Shown here one piece after another: positions 28,301 to 36,701 of a stretch of 64,000 bases of DNA (position 1 is the stretch's first letter; every line of letters begins with the position of its first letter). The stretch is taken from positions 186,001 to 250,000 of the forward strand of contig NZ_JAFIDN010000005.1 in the NCBI RefSeq assembly GCF_017921895.1, written 5' to 3'. This DNA comes from Natronogracilivirga saccharolytica. Its GTDB lineage: Bacteria; Bacteroidota; Rhodothermia; Balneolales; Natronogracilivirgulaceae. The position numbers were made by a program, and so were the translations under genes. The notes beneath the pieces are model-generated. The model was not told the origin of the DNA, did no database searches, and saw nothing but the letters and a program-made list of their open reading frames with translations.

Positions 28301-28575
28301 TTAATCGCGTAACTGACATCCAGATCGGTGAAAAGCTGCTGGAGCAGTTCTTCTACCGAACCATCTTCAACATGCACTGAAACCGATGGAGCGGATTCAA
28401 GATCAACGTTCCGGTAAAAGAAACTGTAATCTGTTTCTTCTTCGATTATTTTCATGGCATCAAGCGGACTGATCTGATCCGTTATGATCGTAACCTGATG
28501 CTCCTGAGCTGCCGCGTCAGCAAAAACAGGAGTGATTGCATGCATAAAAAATGCAGCAATGAGCAACCTCTTCAT
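25339..28575 (-). CDS. SusC/RagA-family TonB-dependent transporter with STN domain
   Basis: 1078 residues from the ATG at 28575, chosen because MKRLLIAAFFMHAITPVFADA is a signal peptide; the frame is open for 40 more codons with two other ATGs. Order of domains: STN signalling domain (about 27-100), carboxypeptidase-like regulatory domain (about 117-192), TonB-box-like DDVVVVGYG (197-205), plug (205-320, with YVVDGVP and GSRGANGVVLITTKRG) and a 22-strand barrel to the C-terminus. An STN domain is expected when the receptor signals to a FecR anti-sigma factor, which is encoded just upstream. It imports oligosaccharides together with SusD. Confidence 0.93.
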   Translation of the reverse strand: MKRLLIAAFFMHAITPVFADAAAQEHQVTIITDQISPLDAMKIIEEETDYSFFYRNVDLESAPSVSVHVEDGSVEELLQQLFTDLDVSYAINGNMIVINGAANAAEAPAPNQESQNHRVTGQVTDAATGEPLVGATIAVRDETIGTVTNQQGEFSLTVPGADAVLEITYVGFVSMAVPVDGQSEITIELSEDVLWMDDVVVVGYGTERIRDLSTAVSVVRMDEVGRTPITDVSQAIQGRAAGVQVSQPSGKPGTGLTVRVRGSTSVQAGNEPLYVVDGVPTNNIQNLNPNDIASLQILKDASSAAIYGSRGANGVVLITTKRGREGESTVNFQTNFGFSDLPIQMDALNTAQYRELMTEISGPGTVPESITTDTDWMDKTFGTGAYQDYQLSTSGGTDFMQYYLSLGYLSEEGIVSPASNERYNFRVNLDNQIRSWFKVSTNLSYSRRERRDTEDSQSVARGGTILSSINTPPFLEVWSTDPERSGQFMPNPYQPSWENPLAYMSRAGWDRSDRLSGNVIFNVNLHENVLWRTNFGVDHNRWNWYQFIDPIQTSFGRQENGQATDNENREYNWLLENTLAYDFELGNHSFGTLGGFTMQHNRWDQNYISVNDFPSNTSVQTLNVANQIINAGTVAADWALISFLGRVSYNYQSRYIISSTIRYDGSSKLAEGNRWGVFPSVSAAWRVTGESFMNGVDFLDDLKIRAGWGVTGNQEGIGNYASYGLFGTSRRPPTQPLSGPSMFRTSFENRDLKWETTTQTNVGLDIMAFDGRITFSADAYLKKTDDLLLNVVVPRIGSADYITRNDGKMENRGLEFVVETRNITGNRFQWDTGFNISFNRNEVTELGLNQVYDYAQIYSNNENVIRMEPGMSLGTFYGYISDGVNPETGMIEYRDLTGTGTITAADRTVIGNAQPDFIYGMTNTFRYRGFELMVFLQGVQGNDIYNASRIDTEGMFDHRNQSTEVLDRWREPGDVTDIPRATSSMENVRNSTRFVEDGSYLRIKTLTLSYSLPYRWISPLRMSNLTVFGTGQNLYTFTGYSGFDPEVNAYGTSGVELGVDYGTYPQSRTIIFGFNIDL

Positions 28576-28839
28576 GTACTTCCAGAGCGTCAAATTGTCT
28601 GAAATGATGCGGAAGGCCCGGTAAAAGTAACTTGCATCCATGCGTACACCTGTGTTTTTAAGTAATGAGTTTACATTGTATGAAAGGGCTTCCACATCGG
28701 GACACAGTTGTGCTGCATGAGGAAACCGGTAAACAGATATTTTTGCCGTGCAGAAACCGCCAGGAACTGCAGAAATATCACTTACAATAATTTATGGATC
28801 CGAGGATTCCATTCGTCGTGCTTTGCTTCGATCGTTCTG

Positions 28840-29874
28840 CTACTTAATAATTACTTTGTTGTTTTCAGTCCTGTATTCAAAAGGAGTAGTACTTTTTATG
28901 GCTTCCAGTACCTGGTCAATGTTTTCACGATTCCGGAAAGTGCCGCTGTATTCGGTATCGTTAAACTTGTCGATGTCATAAGAAATCTCAACATCAAACC
29001 ACATTTCAAGGCGATTGGCCAGCTCATCAAAAGTAGCGTTCCGGAAGACCAGGACACCATTTCTCCAGGCTGTGTACTCCATGGTATTGATATCTGAAAT
29101 TTCCAGCATATCATTTGACTTGTCGTAAACAGCCCGCTGGCCTGGTGACAGTGCGGCAAGCTTTTCCGCCGAACCATTCAGGTTTGAATTCAGGAGTTTC
29201 ACACCCCCTCTTTCGAGCACGGTTTCAATGCTGTTCTCATCGGGATAAGCCCTCACATTAAACGCTGTACCCGTAACCTGCACATCCATGTGTGACGTGG
29301 ACACCACCAGATTTCCGGCCCTGCTTTCCGGAGACTCGAAATAAGCCTCACCCTCGAGTTGTAATCTGGTTTCTCCTTTATAATCGCCGGCGGCATGAGT
29401 GAGTCGTGAATCGGAGTTCAGCCAGACCCGGGTACTGTCTGCCAGCATAAACTGTGAGCGTTGTCCCATTTCTGTCTGTACCGATACAATAGCTGATTCC
29501 ATTGTATCTCCGTATCGCACAAACAGAACCGCTGTGGTAATGACCAGCGGGAGAAACAGTATGGCTGCCGCATTGCGAATAAAAAAGAGTACGCTGGTCT
29601 TTCTGGCGTTCGCGTTTGCTTTCTCCTTATTCTGAAACTCTTTCAGATCTGTGCTGCTGACAATGCGATCCCATGCTGCCTGCTCATCGGGATTGAATTT
29701 ATTGGAAAGATCCGAGCTGGCTACATTCCAGGCCAGACTGATCTTTTTAAATGCTTTCCGGTTGGATTCTGATTCAGCAAGCCACTCATCAAGCAGCTTC
29801 TGTTCACGATCATCTAATGAATCTTTCAAGGCTTTATGAATCAGACTCCAGGGTATGTGCTCACTTTTTTTCAT
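28840..29874 (-). CDS. FecR-family anti-sigma factor
   Basis: 344 residues from the ATG at 29874 (the frame is open 18 codons further up). A cytoplasmic part (1-93) would bind the ECF sigma factor, one membrane segment crosses at about 94-120, the FecR domain (about 129-227, with TEMGQRSQFMLADSTRVWLN) and a C-terminal DUF4974/STN-like domain (about 270-344, FDELANRLEMWFDVEISY) are periplasmic and meet the STN domain of SusC. The gene is separated from its presumed sigma gene by the second GH30 gene, which is unusual. It lies 57 bases after that gene. Confidence 0.92.
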   Translation of the reverse strand: MKKSEHIPWSLIHKALKDSLDDREQKLLDEWLAESESNRKAFKKISLAWNVASSDLSNKFNPDEQAAWDRIVSSTDLKEFQNKEKANANARKTSVLFFIRNAAAILFLPLVITTAVLFVRYGDTMESAIVSVQTEMGQRSQFMLADSTRVWLNSDSRLTHAAGDYKGETRLQLEGEAYFESPESRAGNLVVSTSHMDVQVTGTAFNVRAYPDENSIETVLERGGVKLLNSNLNGSAEKLAALSPGQRAVYDKSNDMLEISDINTMEYTAWRNGVLVFRNATFDELANRLEMWFDVEISYDIDKFNDTEYSGTFRNRENIDQVLEAIKSTTPFEYRTENNKVIIK

Positions 29875-29931
29875 TCTATTGCTTCGTTCCGTTTCCGGGA
29901 AGACACGGAATTGCCGTAATCCCCCCAAAAA

Positions 29932-31386
29932 TTATTTAATTCCCCACACGATGGTAGCTGCGCTCTGCGGCGGGATTTCAGCCAGGGCGCTTTTTCCTTC
30001 ACTGGTCAACCGGAACTCTGAAACAGTTTCAGCCGGATTGTACATAATTAAAACTGTGCCGCCGTCTGGCCGCCTGAATGCTACATTGGGCAGTTCCTCA
30101 GTATCAGTGGAGTAAATCCGCACCGATCCCGGATGCACGAATTTTGAGGCATGTGCTATGAAATAATAGGCGTCATTACGGGTCACCTCATCGCCGTCGA
30201 TCGTGATGGCCCCGAGACATAGTGTGCAGCCACCGTCGGTATGCGGCTCAAGATCCGGATTCGAAACCATATTCCATTGCAGGACATTCCTGCTCCAGTT
30301 ACGGGGAGCGCCTATCATGAGATTTTGCATATGCCAGGGCAGGTTCTCTGAAAACTCACTGTTGGCACCAACCCATTGCTCTGTAAAATAGAGCTTTTTC
30401 TCAGGGTATTGTTCGTGCACCTTGCTCATTGATTCAATTTCCCCGCCATACAAATGAAAGGCCGTTCCGTCTACATATTGAGCCGCCTCAGCATCACCAA
30501 GGACATCCAGAGGGTAGTCGATACGGTCAAGGTTGTGATCGTAAATAATAATTTTTGTATCAATGTCATGTTCTTCAAAAGCCGGACCAAGATGATTCTT
30601 TATAAATTCAGCCTGTTCATCCGCTTTCATCAGCAGGCTCGGGTTGTTTCCCGGATGGAGCGGCTCGTTCTGTACGGTGATGGCATCTATGCGGATCCCC
30701 TCCTTTTTCATTTTCTGAACATACCTCACGAAATAAAGCGCATAGGCATCATAAAATTCCGGGAGCAGGCTTCCGCCAATTGAATGCTGATTGCTTTTCA
30801 TCCACACCGGCGGCGACCAGGGTGAGCCCAAAATGGGGATGTCAGGTGCCAGCTCCAGAATTTCTTTCAGCATTGGAATCAGGTACTTGCGGTCGGGGTC
30901 CAGGGTAAAGTGCTCCATTTCCGTATCCGTTTCTCCCTTCTCAAGATCGCTGTAGGAAAAAACATGCGGATCGAGATCAGAAGCACCGATACTCACCCGC
31001 AAATAACTGACACCAATTCCCTGCTCATCAGTAGTAAATAATTCTCTCAGCAGCTCAGACCGGGCCTGATCACTCATTTCAGAGAGCCATAATGCACTTC
31101 CACCAGTTAAGGTATAACCGAAACCATCCATTTCCTGATAGGTCTGCTCCGGATTCAAGGCAATTTCGGTGATATCACCATCCCCCCTCTGCGTATTAAT
31201 TTCCGAAAACGAGATCTTTTGTTCCTGCTCCTCAAATAAAAAAGACTTGTCAGCACTTGTTATCCAAACAGATGCGTCCATGGACGGACTTTCATTCTGG
31301 CAGGAAACGGTCAGCCAGCTTGCTGCTGCAAGCAGCGCCGCCGGAAACAAAAGCAGTCTTGTAAATACGTTATTTTCAGCCTTCAT
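29932..31386 (-). CDS. GH30 endo-glucanase, lipoprotein (second of two)
   Basis: 484 residues with signal peptide and lipobox TVSC (C29). It shares the overall fold and motifs with the other GH30: EMDGFGYTLTGGSALWL (85-101), SPWSPPVWMK (188-197), acid/base E241 in TVQNEPLH and nucleophile E336 in YFTEQWVG. Identity between the two is only moderate by eye, so they are old paralogues or have different tasks, for example endo against side-chain-removing action. It lies between the sigma gene (150 bases upstream) and fecR (57 bases downstream), on the same strand. Confidence 0.88.
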   Translation of the reverse strand: MKAENNVFTRLLLFPAALLAAASWLTVSCQNESPSMDASVWITSADKSFLFEEQEQKISFSEINTQRGDGDITEIALNPEQTYQEMDGFGYTLTGGSALWLSEMSDQARSELLRELFTTDEQGIGVSYLRVSIGASDLDPHVFSYSDLEKGETDTEMEHFTLDPDRKYLIPMLKEILELAPDIPILGSPWSPPVWMKSNQHSIGGSLLPEFYDAYALYFVRYVQKMKKEGIRIDAITVQNEPLHPGNNPSLLMKADEQAEFIKNHLGPAFEEHDIDTKIIIYDHNLDRIDYPLDVLGDAEAAQYVDGTAFHLYGGEIESMSKVHEQYPEKKLYFTEQWVGANSEFSENLPWHMQNLMIGAPRNWSRNVLQWNMVSNPDLEPHTDGGCTLCLGAITIDGDEVTRNDAYYFIAHASKFVHPGSVRIYSTDTEELPNVAFRRPDGGTVLIMYNPAETVSEFRLTSEGKSALAEIPPQSAATIVWGIK

Positions 31387-31536
31387 AAGTAATAAATTAG
31401 GTTTGGAAGGTAGTTAATTTGAACTGATCGCTGCAACTGCAGGTGAAATAATGTAATAGCTGCTCAGCGATTTTGTCAGGTTAACACACCATCAGGACAC
31501 GGCCGGACGGACTTACCCCCAATCACAGATGCAGGT

Positions 31537-32151
31537 TCATACAAACTGAAACAGATGCAGCAGCACACTGCATGTTATTATTAAAATTTTGTCCAGGTGC
31601 GGACCAAGGTTCATCCGAAGCTTCTTCAATGCTATCGTTATTTGGTTTTCAACGGTTTTTTCAGACAGGCCGAGCTTTTGAGCAATTTCTTTATTCGTCA
31701 GTTCGGTATTCCGGCTCATATTGAATATCAAGCGGCATCGTTCCGGCAATTCCCTGATCGCCTGCAACGCCAGACCGTGAAGGCTGCGCATTGCCTGATC
31801 GTGTTCGTCGGCTTCAAGTTCCGGTTCCGTTTCATCTCCCGGCATGTCATCCTCCAAATCAAGGCGATCCAGATTAAACCGCCGGTTGTCTCTTAAATAA
31901 TTAAGGCTTCGGTTGCGCGTGGAGCGAAATAGATAACTCCTGACAGAAACAGTTATGGATATGCTTTTCCGGTTATTCCAGAGTGTGATAAAAAGATCCT
32001 GAACTATATCCTCGGCACATTGCTTATCCCGGACAAAGGTAATGGCATGCTGGCAAAGCGAAGCATACCACTGGTCAAACAGCATCCGGAATGCCTCAGC
32101 GTCATCATTTCGTATACGGGTAAAGAGCTTATCTGAGTCTCCGCGAGCCAT
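31537..32151 (-). CDS. ECF RNA polymerase sigma factor of the polysaccharide locus
   Basis: 204 residues. Sigma-2 covers about 15-85 (EDIVQDLFITLW at 47-58 is the core-binding, promoter-melting part), and sigma-4 about 125-180 with the helix-turn-helix LTNKEIAQKLGLSEKTVENQ (151-170). This is the Bacteroidota SusC-linked ECF group. The last 16 residues (ILIITCSVLLHLFQFV, 189-204) are hydrophobic and might hold the protein at the membrane near FecR until signalling. It should activate the transporter genes when SusC-SusD senses substrate. Confidence 0.92.
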   Translation of the reverse strand: MARGDSDKLFTRIRNDDAEAFRMLFDQWYASLCQHAITFVRDKQCAEDIVQDLFITLWNNRKSISITVSVRSYLFRSTRNRSLNYLRDNRRFNLDRLDLEDDMPGDETEPELEADEHDQAMRSLHGLALQAIRELPERCRLIFNMSRNTELTNKEIAQKLGLSEKTVENQITIALKKLRMNLGPHLDKILIITCSVLLHLFQFV

Positions 32152-32477
32152 GGCTGCTATCTGGAAATTTTACTTTTGGACACAAACCTGAACAAACCTC
32201 TGACATGTTGTCATATCGACACGCCCCTGGCAGCGCGCAATCAGTTTAAATAATATCGCAAAACCGATACCAACTGAAACAACAAGTTAAAACTTTTTCA
32301 CAAACCGGCAATTATAATCAAAACGCCCGCCCCGCAAATTACAAAAATCACTGTCATACAAACCCCTGTTTCGCATCTCCCAGGTTATGTAAAATCTTGT
32401 TTGGGGGTATGCTTTATCAATCGTGTCATCCTAAAAAGGATGCTTCATCCTTATTTAATAACTACAAATCCATCACT
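32152..32477. other. Divergent control region of the polysaccharide locus
   Basis: 326 bases between the ECF sigma gene and the divergent secreted glycan-binding protein. It is AT-rich in the centre and has a short hairpin ATCCTAAAAAGGAT near 32428. Promoters for both directions should lie here, but I cannot assign one with confidence. The frame open from 32397 is not taken as the gene start, because the signal peptide begins at 32478. Confidence 0.5.
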
Positions 32478-33707
32478 ATGAAAAATGTATACAAGTTCAC
32501 GCTTCTTGTTTCCTTTTCGCTTTTCCTGACAGGAGCGGCACTGGGACAGGATAATGTTCTCCAGGGAGCAGATATGGAGAATGAAGATTATTGGAATGTT
32601 ACGCTTGTGGGAGGATCCGAGGCAGATCATCCCGAGTATGAGTTCAATTACACGGATGCCACACCCGCTCACGGTGATGGCGGCGCCCTGCGTGTCGCCT
32701 CGGTTACTCCTCACGGCAGCATCCTGTTCTGGCAGGAGGTAACTCTGGAAGGCGGTAAAACCTATTCCTTCGATGGCGCTTTCAAAGATCATGGGGGACT
32801 GGATAATTTCTGGGGTGAAATCGCCATATCTGACCGGGTTCCTGAAGCCGGGGAAGACTGGGGAGAAGGTATTGCCTTTTCCGGATTCAATACCTGGGAT
32901 GGCTGCGGCCCCGGAGTTGACGGTACTTTCACAGAAGACGGATGCGTTGGTGACGGCATATTTACTGTTGAAGGTGAAGGAGAACAAAATCTCATTTTTG
33001 GCATGAAGTTTGGCATATGGGATGGTGAAATGGATTTTTTGGTTGACAATGTCTTACTTGTTGTCACCGACGATGCCGTGTACCATGATGTGACCTTTAA
33101 TGTGGATATGTCCGGTGCCGACGGCTTCAATCCCGATAATCATGTCGTTTACGTATCCGGCAGCATGGCAGGCTGGGCAGAGCCCGGTTCAGTTGAAGAT
33201 TACAGAATGGAAATAGTAGAAGATGGTTCTGACTATCACACATTGACCATTCCGATTCTCGAGGGAGAAATTGAATACAAATACTTCTGGGTTGCAGAAG
33301 GCGAAACCGGCTGGAGCGGTGAAGAATGGGCGGGTGACCCTAACCGCCAGCTCATGGTTACTGGGGATACCGAAACCAATGACGTTTTCGGAGATCAGCC
33401 GCCTCAGGATACCGGTGCTGATCAGATCTCAGAAAGGCCTGTGGCAGTCAGCCTGAATCAAAATTATCCGAACCCCTTCAATCCGACTACCACCATCTCA
33501 TTTGACATTCCTGAAGAATCCGGTATCGTCAGTCTGAAGGTTTACAATGCACTCGGTCAGAAGGTTGCCACACTGGTGAACGAGTCACTCAGCTCCGGTT
33601 CACATACGGTGACCTTTGATGCCGGCTCGCTTTCAAGCGGTATCTATATTTACCAACTTCATACCGGAAACGGTGTCGTATCACGAACCATGACACTGTT
33701 GAAGTAG
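32478..33707 (+). CDS. Secreted glycan-binding protein with type IX sorting domain
   Basis: 409 residues from the ATG at 32478, which opens a signal peptide (about 1-24, ending GAALGQ). Residues 25-195 look like a CBM4/9-type beta sandwich (WQEVTLEGGKTYSFDGAFKD, FLVDNVLLV). Residues 200-315 resemble a starch-binding/CBM20-like fold (VTFNVDMS, VYVSGSMAGW, YKYFWVAE). The last 80 residues form a type IX secretion sorting domain (NQNYPNPFNPTTTISF ... KVYNALGQKVATLV). It has no catalytic motif that I see. As it is divergent from the sigma gene, it probably serves as the surface glycan-binding partner of the locus, a role filled by lipoproteins in typical Bacteroides loci. Confidence 0.75.
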   Translation: MKNVYKFTLLVSFSLFLTGAALGQDNVLQGADMENEDYWNVTLVGGSEADHPEYEFNYTDATPAHGDGGALRVASVTPHGSILFWQEVTLEGGKTYSFDGAFKDHGGLDNFWGEIAISDRVPEAGEDWGEGIAFSGFNTWDGCGPGVDGTFTEDGCVGDGIFTVEGEGEQNLIFGMKFGIWDGEMDFLVDNVLLVVTDDAVYHDVTFNVDMSGADGFNPDNHVVYVSGSMAGWAEPGSVEDYRMEIVEDGSDYHTLTIPILEGEIEYKYFWVAEGETGWSGEEWAGDPNRQLMVTGDTETNDVFGDQPPQDTGADQISERPVAVSLNQNYPNPFNPTTTISFDIPEESGIVSLKVYNALGQKVATLVNESLSSGSHTVTFDAGSLSSGIYIYQLHTGNGVVSRTMTLLK

Positions 33708-33750
33708 CACCCGGATTGAGAACAGAGGTGATAAACCTCTGAATTATTGC

Positions 33751-33786
33751 AAAAAGGGTATTCCTTCTTACGGGGATACCCTTTTT
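33751..33786 (+). terminator. Intrinsic terminator after the glycan-binding protein gene
   Basis: AAAAAGGGTATTCC (33751-33764) pairs with GGGGATACCCTTTTT (33772-33786) over about 14 pairs with a short loop, and the second arm runs into a T-tract. It may work in both directions. The rest of the gap to 34010 holds nothing clear. Confidence 0.85.
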
Positions 33787-34010
33787 TTATATCCGCCTGT
33801 CTTTCAGTTACCTGAAAAATCCTTTCCTGAAATGATGAAATGCTGTCCAGGCTGCCGGGGTTTTATTCTACACTGATGCTTTTCACTGGCTGCAAATTCA
33901 CGCCGTCAGGTTTGCAAATAACATGAAGCATTGTTACAATTTGAGTTACTGCTTGATATATTCTACAGCTGCGATAGACGTAACTGCTTTCTGTAACCCG
34001 ACACCCTGCC

Positions 34011-34265
34011 ATGGCCAAACTCAAACTTGACCTGCACGATATTTACAACAAGGGGCACCTGATCGATCAGGAACTGAATAATATTATTGAAGAGGCTGTT
34101 GAGAAGAAGATCAAGACAGTGGAAATCATCCCCGGCAAAGGCAGCGGCCAGCTGAAAAAACGTGTGCTTAAATTTCTGGAGCAGCCGGAAATCAAATCTC
34201 AGTACCACCGGATCGACAAAGACAGCAAAAATCACGGACGGATTTTTGTCTATTTCAAAAAATAG
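34011..34265 (+). CDS. Small stand-alone Smr-domain protein
   Basis: 84 residues, almost only an Smr (small MutS-related) domain. It has the LDLH motif (6-9) and PGKGSGQLKKRVLKFL (41-56), the counterpart of HGxGxGxLR, with the usual histidine replaced by proline. Smr domains nick or cleave nucleic acids, and stand-alone forms are linked to ribosome rescue or DNA repair. The loss of the first histidine may affect activity. It lies in front of the convergent TrpB-like gene, 56 bases away. Confidence 0.82.
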   Translation: MAKLKLDLHDIYNKGHLIDQELNNIIEEAVEKKIKTVEIIPGKGSGQLKKRVLKFLEQPEIKSQYHRIDKDSKNHGRIFVYFKK

Positions 34266-34321
34266 AGGTTTCCGTTTGCCTTACCTTTAGGCCGGATGTC
34301 CGCTCCACAACCGGCCGGCTG

Positions 34322-35683
34322 CTAAGGCTGCAATCCGCGAATTTCTTCAAGCCCGGTCTTCAGCTCATTGTCACTGAATGTGTGGTCGGAAAGAACGCCC
34401 TCAAAATAATCCTCGTACGCTTTCATGTCGACAAATCCGTGTCCGCACATGTTGAACAGGATGGTCTTCTGCGTTCCTTCTTTTTTGGCCTGTTCCGCTT
34501 CGCGGATGACCTGGGCTACGGCGTGAGTCGCTTCCGGTGCCGCAATGATTCCCTCTGACTGTGCGAATGTAATGCCGGCCCGGAAACACTCAAGCTGCTG
34601 CAGAGCAACGGCTTCGATCAAATTATCCTTTAGCAGCTGGCTGCAGAGGACACTTGCGCCATGATAACGCAAACCTCCGGCATGGATGGCAGCCGGACGA
34701 AAATTATGACCGAGAGTGTACATGGGCAGCAAGGGGGTGTACCCGGCAGAGTCGCCATGATCATAGAGAAATTCGCCCTGCGTAAGCTTGGGGCAGGATG
34801 CCGGTTCTACGGCGATGCACCTTGTATTTTTACCTTCGGTGATGTTTTTGCCAATAAAGGGAAATGAGATTCCGGCAAAATTCGACCCGCCTCCAAGCGG
34901 TGCGATGATGACATCCGGATAGTCACCGGCGATTTCAAGCTGCTTTTCCGCTTCCTGCCCGATGACCGTCTGATGGAGAAGTACATGGTTCAGCACCGAA
35001 CCCAGTGCATATTTGTTGGTTTCATCCTTCAGAGCCATTTCGATGGCCTCCGAAATGGCAATTCCAAGACTACCGGATGACCCGGGATCTTCAGCCAGCA
35101 CGTTGCGGCCCGCCTGAGTACGGTTGCTCGGCGACGGAAATACATCCGCCCCGAAGGTATTCATCATAATCTTGCGGTACGGCTTCTGATCATAGCTGAT
35201 CCGTACCATGTACACTTCACAATCCAGTCCGAGTTGTGTGCAGGCAAAGGCGAGAGCCGTGCCCCATTGTCCGGCGCCGGTCTCTGTGATCACTTTTTTG
35301 ACGCCCTCCTGCTTGTTGTAATAGGCCTGGGCAACAGCGGTGTTCGGTTTGTGAGATCCGCTCGGGCTGACACCTTCGTACTTGTAGTAAATTTTTACGG
35401 GTGCATCGAGTGCCTTCTCGAGTCCGCGTGCACGATACAGAGGCGACGGACGCCAGATATTGTAGATATCCTGCACCTCATCCGGAATTTCAATCATTTT
35501 TTCGGTTGAGACCTCCTGCTGGATGAGTCCCATTGGAAAAATGGGAGAAAGGTCATCGGGTCCCGCCGGCTTTCTGGTGGCAGGATTCAGCGGTGGCTGC
35601 GGCTTGTTTGGCATGTCTGCCGCGATGTTATACCAGTGTGTCGGTTTTTCTGATTCGTTCAGAAATATCTTTCTGCTTTCCAT
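34322..35683 (-). CDS. TrpB-like PLP enzyme (TrpB2)
   Basis: 453 residues, like the tryptophan synthase beta chain of the second type. The PLP lysine is K112 in SGSHKPNTAVAQ, the glutamate motif is ITETGAGQWG (132-141) and the phosphate loop is PLGGGSNFAG (about 247-256). The long N-terminus with PNKPQPPLNPATRKP is typical of TrpB2, which does not pair with TrpA; no trpA is nearby. TrpB2 can join serine with free indole and may salvage indole. Its 5' flank has an 8-bp inverted repeat at 35730-35759. Confidence 0.9.
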   Translation of the reverse strand: MESRKIFLNESEKPTHWYNIAADMPNKPQPPLNPATRKPAGPDDLSPIFPMGLIQQEVSTEKMIEIPDEVQDIYNIWRPSPLYRARGLEKALDAPVKIYYKYEGVSPSGSHKPNTAVAQAYYNKQEGVKKVITETGAGQWGTALAFACTQLGLDCEVYMVRISYDQKPYRKIMMNTFGADVFPSPSNRTQAGRNVLAEDPGSSGSLGIAISEAIEMALKDETNKYALGSVLNHVLLHQTVIGQEAEKQLEIAGDYPDVIIAPLGGGSNFAGISFPFIGKNITEGKNTRCIAVEPASCPKLTQGEFLYDHGDSAGYTPLLPMYTLGHNFRPAAIHAGGLRYHGASVLCSQLLKDNLIEAVALQQLECFRAGITFAQSEGIIAAPEATHAVAQVIREAEQAKKEGTQKTILFNMCGHGFVDMKAYEDYFEGVLSDHTFSDNELKTGLEEIRGLQP

Positions 35684-35729
35684 AAGGTTATCTGCGTTTG
35701 AATCCGTTGTGATTCTGTGATCAAAATTC

Positions 35730-35759
35730 CTGCAAAAAATCCTGCAACAAGTTTTGCAG
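35730..35759. promoter_or_regulatory. Inverted repeat upstream of the TrpB2 gene
   Basis: CTGCAAAA (35730-35737) and TTTTGCAG (35752-35759) form a perfect 8-bp inverted repeat with 14 bases between, 47 bases from the gene start. It could be an operator or a leader hairpin. The remainder of 35684-36055 is AT-rich and holds no gene that I can support. Confidence 0.35.
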
Positions 35760-36055
35760 TCCCGGAGCAGGTGTTATTGCGGACAAATCCGGCCCCTTTT
35801 ATCCGTACTAACGGCGAAACAGAATAACACATAATCCGAAAAAATTCCTGAAAAAAATGATAAAGAGGATTTACACAGGCACAACAACTTTCTCTAAGCG
35901 TATATAATTCCATACGTTCCCGTTAACATTCCACTTATTTGTATGATGCAGAAAAAATACCGCCAAAGTGTGCTTATGCACGGCACATGAATACTCTTTT
36001 GGTCTCATATTCGTTTGCAGACAAAATCAATCACCTGTATAACTAAACATAACAT

Positions 36056-36508
36056 ATGAACTGGACCATCTATCTCGCCGGTGAAATTCATTCTGACTGG
36101 CGCACGCAACTCATTGAAATGATCAACGAGCGCAACATGCCTGTACTGTGCACGGGTCCTGCTATTGACCATGAAGCCAGCGACAATTGCGGTGTGGCCA
36201 TTCTGGGCGAAGAGGAATCTTCCTTCTGGAAAGACCGCAAGGGTGCCGGCATCAACGCCATCCGCAACCGGACGCTCATAAAGCAGGCCGATGTTGTTGT
36301 TGTCAAGTTCGGCGAAACGTACCGCCAATGGAATGCTGCTTTTGATGCCGGTTATGCAGCCGCACTGGGCAAACCGGTAATAACTGTTCATCCCGAGGAA
36401 CTCGATCACGCATTGAAAGAGGTCGATGAAGCGGCCAACGCGGTGGCCCGCGAACCCGGGCAGGTTGTGGAAATCATGCAGTATGTACTCACCGGAAAAC
36501 TTCCTTGA
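36056..36508 (+). CDS. YtoQ-family protein
   Basis: 150 residues. It starts NWTIYLAGEIHSDWR, the hallmark of the YtoQ family (nucleoside 2-deoxyribosyltransferase-like fold). KQADVVVVKFGETYRQWNAA (about 78-97) and ALGKPVITVHPEELDHALKE follow in the expected order. The biochemical role of YtoQ is not known. It is alone between the TrpB2 gene and the M13 peptidase gene, which begins 193 bases later. Confidence 0.9.
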   Translation: MNWTIYLAGEIHSDWRTQLIEMINERNMPVLCTGPAIDHEASDNCGVAILGEEESSFWKDRKGAGINAIRNRTLIKQADVVVVKFGETYRQWNAAFDAGYAAALGKPVITVHPEELDHALKEVDEAANAVAREPGQVVEIMQYVLTGKLP

Positions 36509-36701
36509 TGCCTGAAGCACAAAGCGTTTCCCGAACGGCTTGACGACACAACCTCAATTCCGGCATCCGGCAATCACCACCAGCGCAGAAATTGCTGCTT
36601 TTGATTACCCTGCCCGGATATTCACATATTCTAACACATCCGTATGCCCACAATCATTATCTTTAGCGGATTTACAAACCCTTTTCATCAAAATCATTAC
36701 T

